Below are positions 16,937 through 25,588 of a stretch of DNA of 64,000 bases, in pieces; position 1 is the first letter of the stretch; every line of letters starts with the position of its first letter. The stretch spans positions 1-64,000 of the forward strand of contig CAUZEA010000004.1 in the NCBI GenBank assembly GCA_963578605.1. The letters are read 5' to 3'. The position numbers and the translations under genes are program-made. Below the pieces are notes generated by a model, which had not been told where the DNA came from, did not search any database, and saw only the letters and a list, made by a program, of their open reading frames with translations. The DNA is from JAKVCB01 sp963578605. Lineage in GTDB: Bacteria > Planctomycetota > Planctomycetia > Pirellulales > Lacipirellulaceae.

Positions 16937-17938
16937 TCAATGGGAAGTGGGCATTGTGGAACCCGGTGTTGATGTTGAAGCTGGCGTCGACTCTTTGGGC
17001 AGGTCCCCCGCCGATGAGTCGTTGTCGAGAAATACCTGGACGAGTTGCCGTGCCCGCTCCGGTGCGTCTTCGACCACCCAATGTCCTGCGTCACCCAGCT
17101 GATGCACGACTGCTTCTGGCCAGAAATTAACAAAGCGATCGAGGCAGGATGGTGTGAAACACCAGTCCTGCATACCCCAAATGAGGCAAGCCGGGTGAAC
17201 CGATAGAGATGGGAGGCCAGCCTCGATTTCAACCAAAGTGGACCAGGTTGGATGCTTGGGTGAAGCGGGAATGTCGGCGACAAAGTCGTAAATGGCCTGC
17301 CGCGTTCGCCAGGAGTTGTATGGTGCCAGATAGGCTGCAGCAACTTCGCGTTCCAGGCGTTTTCGGCAGGAGAGGGCCATATGTAGAGCAGTTCGCGCAA
17401 ACAGATTCATTCCTTGTACCGCCCAGCGACCAATCAGCGGCGTACGGCAAATCTGGATTCGCCAGGGAATCGACGGTGGTGGAAACGCACCGGTATTGAA
17501 AAGCACAATCCGCTTCAGTTGATCTGGGCGGCGGAGCATGGTTCCCAGCCCAATGGCACCTCCCCAGTCCTGGGCAACGAGTGTGATTGCACCCGCATTG
17601 ATTTGGTCGATGCATTGGCTTAAATGGTTGATGTGATCTTTAAGTCTGAGGGGCGGCCCTCCCTTGTCACTCAATCCGCAGCCAAGATGATCGATTGCCA
17701 CACAACGATACCGGTTTCGAAAGGCCAAAATCAAGTTCCGCCAGTGGTAAGACCACGTGGGATTCCCATGGACAAACAGCAAGGTTTCCACGGAGGGGAG
17801 TTGGTCCAAGGCAGGGCCTTCATCGACATAATGCATCCGTCGGCCACCGATATCAATCCAACGTGACTGGAAAGGATATTGGGCCGCCCAATTTTGAGAC
17901 GGTGAAGTTTGGACAGTTATCTGTGAAGATTGAGGCAT
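16937..17938 (-). CDS. Alpha/beta hydrolase, haloalkane-dehalogenase-like
   Basis: 333 residues from the ATG at 17938; an in-frame ATG at 18001 would add 21 poorly hydrophobic residues. The oxyanion motif is LLFVHGNPTWSYHWRNL. The nucleophile elbow is VAQDWGGAIG with Asp in place of Ser, as in haloalkane dehalogenases and OleB beta-lactone decarboxylases. The acid may be the Asp of IWGMQDWCF, and the catalytic His lies in LGDAGHWVVEDAPE. The C-terminus has a Pro/Ser/Thr-rich tail. It heads a minus-strand operon with the CitG-like and PTPS-like genes. No oleACD genes are near, so neither dehalogenase nor OleB activity can be assigned. Confidence 0.82.
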   Translation of the reverse strand: MPQSSQITVQTSPSQNWAAQYPFQSRWIDIGGRRMHYVDEGPALDQLPSVETLLFVHGNPTWSYHWRNLILAFRNRYRCVAIDHLGCGLSDKGGPPLRLKDHINHLSQCIDQINAGAITLVAQDWGGAIGLGTMLRRPDQLKRIVLFNTGAFPPPSIPWRIQICRTPLIGRWAVQGMNLFARTALHMALSCRKRLEREVAAAYLAPYNSWRTRQAIYDFVADIPASPKHPTWSTLVEIEAGLPSLSVHPACLIWGMQDWCFTPSCLDRFVNFWPEAVVHQLGDAGHWVVEDAPERARQLVQVFLDNDSSAGDLPKESTPASTSTPGSTMPTSH

Positions 17939-18243
17939 GGTCGAAAGTCTTTTGAGGAAAATGCTATCTTCCCGCCAGCGACGGCGGTGGTCAACATTCA
18001 AGGAGAACCTTGGGTTGCCGGGCGATCATCTCCCGGAAGCAGGTAAAAAAGCCGCTTGTTATTAGCCCCGGCGGTGCAGGAAAACGAATTGTCTAGTTGG
18101 CCAACCGAGAAAAGCTGCGGACGTGGATCTTTGGTTTTTCCCACTCGACTCGCCACACAACTGGTAGCTGCCCTTTGACGACCAGGGCAGCAACGCGCAC
18201 AATAAGCACAGTAGATGTTAGCAACGATCTCGTTGGGCCGTGG

Positions 18244-18335
18244 TGCGGGGCCCCTGCAATGGGAGCCGTGCGAACCTGGTCAGGGTGGAAACGCAGCAGC
18301 CATAAGCGTGTGTTCCTTTGTGTGGGGGTCCCGTC
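18244..18335 (+). ncRNA. ffs: Signal recognition particle RNA, small bacterial type (4.5S)
   Basis: The conserved domain IV core is present: CTGGTCAGG, a GGAA tetraloop, then AGCAGCC (18276-18301). The ends pair over ten bases (18246-18255 with 18324-18333), as expected for the closed hairpin of roughly 90-100 nt. It lies immediately upstream of dnaX, a placement also seen in Bacillus (scr-dnaX). The exact ends are approximate. Confidence 0.88.
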
Positions 18336-18396
18336 CCGCGGTCCAGCAGGTGGCGAGCAGGCGTGAGCCTGAGGGGCAAGGTGCCCCAGGGGGGTG

Positions 18397-20325
18397 ATGC
18401 CCGCTCGCCGTTTTGGTTCTATGGCTGATTTTGATTTTACCACTAAGGCACCAGGTGAGGCGAGCGGTTCCTATACCGTGGTTGCCCGGCGCTATCGTCC
18501 ACAAACATTCGATGAGCTTATCGGCCAGGGGCACATTGCACGGGCACTCAAGCAGGCAATTTTAACCGATCGTGTAGGCCACGCTTACTTGTTCACGGGT
18601 GCCCGTGGCGTGGGCAAGACATCTGCCGCACGAGTGTTTGCCAAGGCACTTGACTGCGTGAAAGGTCCTGCCACTACACCGTGCAACGCGTGTGACATTT
18701 GTGAGAGCATTGCTGCCGGCGACGACGTCGATGTATTAGAGATCGACGGTGCGAGTAATCGCGGCATTGATGAAATCCGGCAGCTTCGCCAGAACGTAGC
18801 CGTTCGCCCAAGTCGAGCCCGCTTCAAAATTTACATCATCGACGAAGTTCATATGCTGACAAAAGAAGCGTTCAACGCGCTGCTCAAGACGTTGGAGGAA
18901 CCACCCGAGCACGTGAAATTCTTCTTCGCAACGACCGAGCCTAACAAGATACCGATCACTATTTTGTCGCGTTGCCAACGATTTGACTTTGCCGGAATCG
19001 ATCCAAAGTCGATTCAAACCCGGCTCACTCAGATCGCCGTCGCTGAAGGTGTCGGGATCGAACCCGAGGCAGTTCAGATTTTGGCAAGTCGAGCGGCAGG
19101 GTCGATGCGTGACAGCCAGTCTCTGCTGGAGCAGCTGCTGGCTGTCGCCGATGGGATGATCACGGCCCAGGACGTAAACTCGTTGCTTGGACTTGCTCCA
19201 GCTGACCGTCTAAGCCGGCTGGTCGAGCATCTGGTAGCTCGCGATGCGGCAGCGGCACTCGAAGAATTCGATGCAGCGCAGGACGGTGGAGTTGAAGTTG
19301 GTCAGTTCCTGGACCAACTGGTTGGCTATTTTCGCGACGTGATGATGACCTGTGTGGGCTGCTCTGCCAATCAAGTGTTGTATGCATTGCCAACTCAAAC
19401 GGATGAACTGGCCAGGTTTGGCCAGAAGTTAGGAACCCACACGGTCCTGGCAATTCTGCAGATTCTCGATCAAACCGCGGCGCGGTTGCGGTTGAGTGTC
19501 CATGGTCGAACATTAGTCGAGATGGCTTTAGTCCGGATTTGCAATTTGGAGGATCTTGACGATCTGGCGGCACTTTTATCGAGTCTGCAGCAAGGAACTC
19601 CGCCACCCGCGATATCCGTACCGGGATCAACATCGCCGCGCCGTCAGCGACAGCCTACGGAAACTGGGGCTGGGAATACAAACGTTTCTACTCCGTCGAT
19701 TGAGAAATTGGCAAACGCCCAGAGTGAGCAAACCGCTGCACTGGTCGAAGAGGTCACGACCTCGCTTGCCGAACAGGTCGCTGCGAAGACGGCGGAAGAG
19801 GCTTCTGGCAATACGCCACTTGCCACGGCGACCAGTACGAACACTTCCGCCGTATCGTCCGGAGCGCAACTTCGACCAGGCAGTTTGCCGCAAGAACATG
19901 CATTTCTTGCTGAGATGACCGTGGCCGATAGACGCGAACTATGGGATAAAATTACCGTAGAGGTTGGTGGTTTGGCAGTAGGTTTTTCTGCGATGACACA
20001 TAGAATCGAGCTCTTTGGTGACGCCGGCTTGGTGGTTCAATTTGAATCAGGCGCTGCCATTGCCAAAGATCAGTGTGAACAACCCGAAACGCACCAGCAG
20101 TTGGAGCGGATTGCCTCCCGTTTCTGTGGAGCTGATATCACACTGAGGTTTGAATTGGCCGACGCACCGCAGGCAGCTCCTGAAACCGCAACGAATCCAT
20201 CACGGCCCAATCGCCGCCAGTTACATGCGGAGGTTGCCGAGCGACCTTTTGTGAAGAAAGCTTTGAATCTTTTTGATGTGCAACCGGGCCAGTTTCGATA
20301 TGTCCCTCCCAATCGAGAATCATAG
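18397..20325 (+). CDS. dnaX: DNA polymerase III subunits gamma and tau
   Basis: Clamp-loader ATPase of the replisome. Domains: AAA+ module with Walker A FTGARGVGKTSAARVFAKAL (about 68-85), four-Cys zinc module DCVKGPATTPCNACDIC, Walker B YIIDEVHMLT (about 147), sensor 1, and the SRC arginine-finger motif ILSRCQRFDF. Domain III follows to about residue 390. A long Thr/Ala-rich linker comes next (420-510) and then a small C-terminal tau-like domain. The start could be the GTG at 18394, the ATG at 18397 or the ATG at 18421; none has an ideal ribosome-binding site. No slippery A-run for gamma production was noticed. ybaB starts 11 bp after the stop. Confidence 0.95.
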   Translation: MPARRFGSMADFDFTTKAPGEASGSYTVVARRYRPQTFDELIGQGHIARALKQAILTDRVGHAYLFTGARGVGKTSAARVFAKALDCVKGPATTPCNACDICESIAAGDDVDVLEIDGASNRGIDEIRQLRQNVAVRPSRARFKIYIIDEVHMLTKEAFNALLKTLEEPPEHVKFFFATTEPNKIPITILSRCQRFDFAGIDPKSIQTRLTQIAVAEGVGIEPEAVQILASRAAGSMRDSQSLLEQLLAVADGMITAQDVNSLLGLAPADRLSRLVEHLVARDAAAALEEFDAAQDGGVEVGQFLDQLVGYFRDVMMTCVGCSANQVLYALPTQTDELARFGQKLGTHTVLAILQILDQTAARLRLSVHGRTLVEMALVRICNLEDLDDLAALLSSLQQGTPPPAISVPGSTSPRRQRQPTETGAGNTNVSTPSIEKLANAQSEQTAALVEEVTTSLAEQVAAKTAEEASGNTPLATATSTNTSAVSSGAQLRPGSLPQEHAFLAEMTVADRRELWDKITVEVGGLAVGFSAMTHRIELFGDAGLVVQFESGAAIAKDQCEQPETHQQLERIASRFCGADITLRFELADAPQAAPETATNPSRPNRRQLHAEVAERPFVKKALNLFDVQPGQFRYVPPNRES

Positions 20326-20336
20326 GTGAATTAACG

Positions 20337-20723
20337 ATGTTCAAAGGACTTGGAGACCTCGCGAATATAGGATCAGCGGTGAAGCAGGTTCAGGAAATGG
20401 GTGCGAAGATGCAAACCCTGGGTGAAGAACTGAAGACTAAACGTGCTACGGGAATTAGCGGGGGAGGACTGATTGAGGTTGAGGTCAATGGTTTGGCAGA
20501 GGTACTCTCGGTACGCATCGATCCGGCACTCGTTGAAAAGCGTGACCGGGAGATGATTGAAGATTTACTGCCAACCGCCTTCAATGCTGCACAGAAGAAA
20601 GCCAAAGAGTACCATGCCGAGGCAATGCAACAAATTACCGGAGGCATCAACCTGCCCGGATGGCAGGAGGCACTCGCGCAGATGACAGGGGAAACTTCCC
20701 CGGGTTTTCCTGCGACAGACTGA
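20337..20723 (+). CDS. YbaB/EbfC nucleoid-associated protein
   Basis: 128-residue DNA-binding protein of the YbaB/EbfC family. It begins MFKGLGDLANIGSAVKQVQE, with the helical hairpin in MGAKMQTLGEELKTKRATG. The beta-sheet signature GGGLIEVEVNGLAEVLSVRI follows, and the C-terminal helix is KAKEYHAEAMQQITGGINLP. It is 11 bp behind dnaX and surely co-transcribed. In many bacteria recR comes next; here there is no recR and the operon ends. Confidence 0.92.
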   Translation: MFKGLGDLANIGSAVKQVQEMGAKMQTLGEELKTKRATGISGGGLIEVEVNGLAEVLSVRIDPALVEKRDREMIEDLLPTAFNAAQKKAKEYHAEAMQQITGGINLPGWQEALAQMTGETSPGFPATD

Positions 20724-21016
20724 GTCCCGCGTTCCCCGCTTGAATCGGAGTGTAAAAATTGTGCTGGCCAGTAGTTCGGATTGCCCTGGCTATAGGGTTA
20801 AAATAAGGAAGTTTCTCGTGAGTGTGGAGAGATGTTCGTGATTTTCTGCCGTCAACAGCGCCCTGATATGCTAAATCCGCATCGAAAGGTACACTAAATC
20901 AGAAGCTAGACTGGTATTAGTCAAAAGTTTGACTTCAATCGTTCAGTAGCGGTGTGTTAGAGAACGCTACTGGCAAACCGTGATTGCCCTCCCATTTTTT
21001 CCTCTACGAAGGTTCC

Positions 21017-22537
21017 ATGCGACTCTCCCTCGGACAACAAATGCAGATGGCTCAGAAGCAGGTGCTTGCACCGCGCATGATCCAGTCGATGGAGATTCTG
21101 CAACTGCCGATTCTTGCGCTACAGGAGCGGATCGAACAGGAGATGGAGGATAATCCAGTCCTCGATCAGGTCGAAGAAATTCCCGATGAATCAACCACGG
21201 TTGATGAGAAAGAAAACCCGGATGCTCTGACCGATCGCGAAAAAGAGCTTGTTGTCAAAGAAGACACCAACAATGCGGATGATTTCGAGCGGCTGTTGAA
21301 CATGGCCGACAATCTGCCCGATGACTACGAAGAACGGAGTCGGCCGTCGCGAAACCGCGTTGATGAAGAGGGCGACCGCCGGCACGATGTGCTGGCCAAC
21401 ATGGTGGCTCGGCCGGAGTCGCTGGTGGATTATTTGCTGCATCAGCTGAGCTGGTTTGATTTGTCTGACGACGTTCGCCGAATGACTGAGCGACTTATCT
21501 ACAGTCTCGATTCAAATGGTTATTTGATGACCCCGCTCGAGGAGTTGTTGCCACCGGTGCTTCCTGAACGAAACGGCGCCCCAGAGGTTCATCCTGTGGA
21601 CCACCTTCGTCTTGCCGAGCAGGCGTTGAGCGTTGTCCAGGGGCTTGACCCTCCCGGGGTTGGCGCACGAGACTTGAAAGAGTGCTTGTTACTTCAACTC
21701 ACTCCAGGAGTGCCCTGTTACGACGATTTACGCACACTAATCACTGATCATCTGGAAGATCTGGAGAACAACAGGCTTCCTGTGATTTCCAAGAAGACTT
21801 CACTTTCAATTGAGAGAATTCAGGAAATTTGGGACGAGCTTCGCAAACTCAAGCCGAAGCCCGGAAGCGAGTTTAGCGAATCAATGGTACCTACCGTTAC
21901 CCCCGACGTTTTTGTCGAAAGAGACGAAAGTGGGCAATACCAGGTGCGGCTTGAAGATACGGAGTTGCCATCGCTTTACATCAATCCCTACTATCGGAAA
22001 CTTCTCCAACAGGCCAGTACGAACACTGAGACCCGCGAGTATATCAAGCGAAAGGTCAATTCAGCCCAATGGCTGATCGAATCTATTGAACAGCGACGAA
22101 ATACGTTAACGCGCGTAAGTCAGGCAATTGTCGAACATCAAACACAATTCCTGGAAGATGGGCCGGAGCACATCGAACCGCTGAAAATGCAGCAGATTGC
22201 CGACAAGGTGAAAGTGCATGTGACCACCGTGAGCCGTGCGGTTGGCGATAAATGGATACAAACTCCTCGCGGTATCTTTCCACTACGCCGTTTCTTTGTG
22301 GGAGGAACCACGAGTGCCGACGGCGAAGAAGTTGCCTGGGATCGCGTCCGACTCAAACTGCAGGAAATTATCGACGAGGAAAATAAAACCAAACCGCTGA
22401 GCGACGACGCACTCGTCGAAGAACTTGCCAGTCACGGCATCACGCTCGCTCGGAGAACGGTCACCAAGTACCGCAAGGCCATGAACATTCCCAGCAGCAG
22501 GCAGCGACGTGACTGGTCCAACGCGAAGAAGCAGTAA
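21017..22537 (+). CDS. rpoN: RNA polymerase sigma-54 factor
   Basis: Alternative sigma factor that needs an AAA+ activator. The start is the ATG at 21017, giving the usual N-terminus MRLSLGQQMQMAQKQVLAPR, with AAGG 5-6 bases before it. An upstream in-frame start would add 11 residues. Region I (Gln/Leu-rich) is residues 1-50. An acidic region II linker follows (60-120), then the core-binding domain and a helix-turn-helix (LKMQQIADKVKVHVTTVSRA). The RpoN box is ARRTVTKYRKAMNIPSS near the end. No sigma-54 activator gene or convincing -24/-12 element was found in the window. Confidence 0.96.
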   Translation: MRLSLGQQMQMAQKQVLAPRMIQSMEILQLPILALQERIEQEMEDNPVLDQVEEIPDESTTVDEKENPDALTDREKELVVKEDTNNADDFERLLNMADNLPDDYEERSRPSRNRVDEEGDRRHDVLANMVARPESLVDYLLHQLSWFDLSDDVRRMTERLIYSLDSNGYLMTPLEELLPPVLPERNGAPEVHPVDHLRLAEQALSVVQGLDPPGVGARDLKECLLLQLTPGVPCYDDLRTLITDHLEDLENNRLPVISKKTSLSIERIQEIWDELRKLKPKPGSEFSESMVPTVTPDVFVERDESGQYQVRLEDTELPSLYINPYYRKLLQQASTNTETREYIKRKVNSAQWLIESIEQRRNTLTRVSQAIVEHQTQFLEDGPEHIEPLKMQQIADKVKVHVTTVSRAVGDKWIQTPRGIFPLRRFFVGGTTSADGEEVAWDRVRLKLQEIIDEENKTKPLSDDALVEELASHGITLARRTVTKYRKAMNIPSSRQRRDWSNAKKQ

Positions 22538-23022
22538 TTCGCCCAAGCAAAATTAGCCAACGTCGGTTGTTCTCTTGCCGATTGTCAGTCCACAGCTTTC
22601 ACCCATTGAGCGATCGGCCCTTTCCTGGGAGGGGTGGATGGTGTGGAAAACGCTCTCAGAAACCTGGGGCCGCTCAGTGACAACTCCTGTTGTGATCGAT
22701 TGCCCGCAATGGAAGAGTCACTCCACGCCAGGGGTGTGACGGCTGCTCCACCGTGGTGGCATTACAAAGCTACCTCGGTCAATTCGGTGCCACAGGCTGC
22801 ACAGGCGAAGAGAACCCCTCAGGGAGAGGTTAGTTCACGAAATCCGAGTTTCCCAGCAGCGGAATGACAATCACTTGGCCGTGCGATGCTGGTGACTCGA
22901 ACCAAAGCAACTCCTGGAAAAGGGTATTTCGACGTAAGCTGCCCAGATTGGTTCTTACAAGTTTTTGATGAACCCCAGGAGGGTGCTTTTCGCAGCCAGT
23001 ATTCCGTGTATAGTACGCATCT
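22538..23022. other. Gene-free gap between rpoN and nrdR
   Basis: 485 bp. A 77-codon plus-strand frame (22634-22867) has no family features or ribosome-binding site and is not credited. No T-run hairpin was seen. It probably carries the nrdR promoter. Confidence 0.45.
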
Positions 23023-23493
23023 ATGAAATGTCCTTTTTGTCGCGTGGACAACGATCGAGTTATTGATTCGCGTTCGAGCCAGGACGGGTTGGCAATTCGC
23101 CGGCGCCGCGAGTGTTTGGGTTGCGGCCGCCGTTTTACCACGTATGAGCGTCCCGAAGAGACCACCATTCGCGTGGTCAAGAAAGACGGCTCCCGTGTGC
23201 CGTTCGACCGCGACAAGATTCGTCGTGGTTTAGAGCGTGCCTGCTGGAAACGGTCAATTAACAGTCGCCAAATCGAGAGGGCGACTGTGGCAATCGAGAA
23301 CGACGTTTATCGGAGCTTTGATACCGAGGTCGAAAGTAGTCAGCTGGGCGAACTGGTTCTGGAGCATCTACGTGACCTGGATGAGGTCGCCTTTGTCCGG
23401 TTTGCGAGCGTTTACCGACAATTTAACGACGTCCACGACTTTTTCGAAGAACTCAGGCCGATGCTTGGTGAAAAGTGGCGGTCACCCAGGTAG
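23023..23493 (+). CDS. nrdR: Transcriptional repressor NrdR
   Basis: ATP/dATP-sensing repressor of ribonucleotide reductase genes. The 156-residue length is standard. The N-terminal zinc ribbon is MKCPFCRVDNDRVIDSR with CLGCGRRFTTYER. The ATP-cone domain follows, with VVKKDGSRVPFDRDKIRRGL and a C-terminal helix containing FVRFASVYRQFNDVHDF. Its usual neighbours (ribD, glyA or nrd genes) are absent. Confidence 0.96.
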   Translation: MKCPFCRVDNDRVIDSRSSQDGLAIRRRRECLGCGRRFTTYERPEETTIRVVKKDGSRVPFDRDKIRRGLERACWKRSINSRQIERATVAIENDVYRSFDTEVESSQLGELVLEHLRDLDEVAFVRFASVYRQFNDVHDFFEELRPMLGEKWRSPR

Positions 23494-23644
23494 GATCGGT
23501 TTCGGGATTTCCAATCTTTGTCAGGCGAGTCTGCTTCTTCTCTGTTTCGATTCGCTTGGGCACACTGCGGCACCGCTAGACAGTTGTGGGGGCGAGTCGT
23601 AGAATCGGCACACGCAGGATTTATGTTGGTTGCCCATCTATTTT

Positions 23645-23717
23645 GGGGCGGTAGCTCAGTTGGGAGAGCGCTGCGTTCGCAATGCAGAGGTCGAGGGTTC
23701 GACTCCCTTCCGCTCCA
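23645..23717 (+). tRNA. tRNA-Ala (anticodon CGC)
   Basis: A 73-nt cloverleaf can be drawn. The acceptor stem is 23645-23651 with 23710-23716 and includes the G3-U70 pair that marks alanine tRNAs. The D arm is GCTC/GAGC, the anticodon stem CTGCG/TGCAG has loop TTCGCAA (anticodon CGC), the T arm reads GAGGG TTCGACT CCCTT, and the discriminator is A. The CCA end is not encoded. Confidence 0.95.
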
Positions 23718-23863
23718 CTCTTGAACCGGTCAGGCCTGCGGAAGATAGGCAAGTAGCAGGGACGTCGCCATGTTCGCCCCAGCTGCCCGTGTTCCCGGGT
23801 CCAAAGGATTACCGTTGGTGGCTCAAGTCGCATAGCAGTGTTCGACAAGAACGGGTGGCCCTC

Positions 23864-25126
23864 TCAGCTTGGGGCCCGCCAGTAAGAGCCCTGGATGCAA
23901 GTTACCGACGACCCATCTTCGGCGTAATAAATCGTGAACAGCTTGGCAGGGCCATACTCGATCGTCACCGGGTAACCGAGATTGCCAGTCGGCACGTCAC
24001 AGATCACGATCTCGCGATCGTAGTGCCATGTCTTCCCCAGGTCGTCGCTCACGCAGGCGCGAATACTGAAGGGTGGTCGGCGGTGTCCGTAGGTCGCCAG
24101 GAGCCGTCCGTCAGAAAGGCGCAGAAGGTGGGCTGGGCATCCCCAGATCGGGGTTGGGCGTACCGGTCCCCAGGTTTGTCCGCCGTCGCTCGATTCTATC
24201 TTCTGCAAGTAGCCCGTATCGTCGTTCCGTATTAGTGTGAAGACCTTGTTGCCAGGCAGGGCGATTGCCGTGGGTTCGGAAAAGTCCTCGCCCCCCTTGC
24301 GACCGATAAAAACTGGCTTCTGCCAGCTTTTGCCGCCGTTCCTTGAGTGTACGGCGAAGGCGTTTTGATTGAGAGGATGGTCGGCTGTGCACATGAGTAC
24401 GGTCCCGTCTTCAAGTTGCACGACCCCACGCGGTGTGTAACCCCCGACATACGGAGCCGTGTTGATTTTGACCGTCCGATCCCACGTGCGACCGCCGTCG
24501 CTGCTCAGGTGAACGTAACATCCACCGTTAGCCCGGGTCCAAGGGTAGCGACTTTCAGACCAGTTCGTGTCTGGACCAGCCACCCTGAATCCGTCACCCG
24601 TGTTGACCATGATCTCCTTCCCCTCGGCAGCCATTCTACGGCCGACGTCAAGCGGGTACCACAGAAATTGCCACTGGTTGAGAACGACGGTACCGTCACC
24701 AAGCTCTGCCACTCCAGGACACTCGACTCCGTACCATTCCCAGCCGGGAATAGCCTGGGGTGTACTCCAAGTCTGCCCGTTGTCGGTGGACCTTGTGAGT
24801 AGATTATGGAAGTGAGGATCTTGAGGCGGGTGTGTATAAGGCTTGCGCATCTGACACTCGTTGAAGGCGACGATCCAGTCACCATTTGAAAGCCGAGCCA
24901 TCGATGCGTGTGAGCAATAAGCGAAAGGATCACGGTGGACGACAATGTTTCGGCGCTCGGTGGCCTGCACGGTCCGAAGGTTTGCAGCGGCTTCTTGCTC
25001 AGGTGGTTGCGCTACGGCACTCTTGCTGGCCACCATGGTCAGACCTCCTGCGATAGAGGGTGCCACCAACGCCATATTCGTGACAAAGGTTCTTCGATCG
25101 ATGACTTGTTTGTGAATTGATTCCAT
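23864..25126 (-). CDS. Exo-alpha-sialidase-type BNR-repeat protein, Tat-exported
   Basis: 420 residues. The N-terminus has a twin-Arg signal (IDRRTFVTNMALVAPSIAGG). Five Asp-box repeats of the S.D.G.TW type are visible: STDNGQTW, SSDGGRTW, SRNGGKSW, SSDGGQTW and SDDLGKTW. This gives a six-bladed sialidase-like propeller. Planctomycetes carry many such proteins, and sialic acid need not be the substrate. The minus-strand SSS symporter lies upstream, 462 bp away; a shared role in uptake of released sugars is inference. The start is the ATG at 25126, with GAGA upstream. Confidence 0.85.
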   Translation of the reverse strand: MESIHKQVIDRRTFVTNMALVAPSIAGGLTMVASKSAVAQPPEQEAAANLRTVQATERRNIVVHRDPFAYCSHASMARLSNGDWIVAFNECQMRKPYTHPPQDPHFHNLLTRSTDNGQTWSTPQAIPGWEWYGVECPGVAELGDGTVVLNQWQFLWYPLDVGRRMAAEGKEIMVNTGDGFRVAGPDTNWSESRYPWTRANGGCYVHLSSDGGRTWDRTVKINTAPYVGGYTPRGVVQLEDGTVLMCTADHPLNQNAFAVHSRNGGKSWQKPVFIGRKGGEDFSEPTAIALPGNKVFTLIRNDDTGYLQKIESSDGGQTWGPVRPTPIWGCPAHLLRLSDGRLLATYGHRRPPFSIRACVSDDLGKTWHYDREIVICDVPTGNLGYPVTIEYGPAKLFTIYYAEDGSSVTCIQGSYWRAPS

Positions 25127-25588
25127 AACGTCTCTTTTCCGAAACGGGAAATACGCTGGTTTGATAGGGCTGACCGATCGCCCACGGCAGTGAGTCCACC
25201 CGCGGGATGGTCAGAATGGTGGCAGTTCCTTTTTGATGAGCTGGTATCACATCCCTGCACGGTACATCAATAATGGTACACCTATGGTGTCACCAGTGCC
25301 AATGAATCAATGCGTTCTAAGCTCATGCGATCCTCGCCAGTGTCCTACCAGGGTGTCCACAACGGCTACCGCAAGGACGACTGCCTCGCGATCGAAAGAG
25401 ATTCCGACACACAGACGGTCCGCTGGAAAACGAAATCTGACCTCAACGAAGTTTCGTGGCAAGTTTATTCAGCTGCGTGTCTGTGGCAATGAATCAGTTG
25501 TCTACGGAGCAAGCCTCAACTCCTGACATTACGCTCACCAATCGTGTCGTTTCCGTCCGATCACGAAATTGCCAACCGTGACTTCCCA
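25127..25588. other. Gene-free gap between symporter and BNR protein
   Basis: 462 bp between two minus-strand genes. Two short plus-strand frames (25233-25526, 25310-25492) lack homology features and are not credited. No terminator with a T-run was seen. Confidence 0.4.

Noticed and set aside
22634..22867. 77-codon plus-strand frame between rpoN and nrdR
   Set aside because: No ribosome-binding site, no recognisable pattern and mixed composition; treated as chance.
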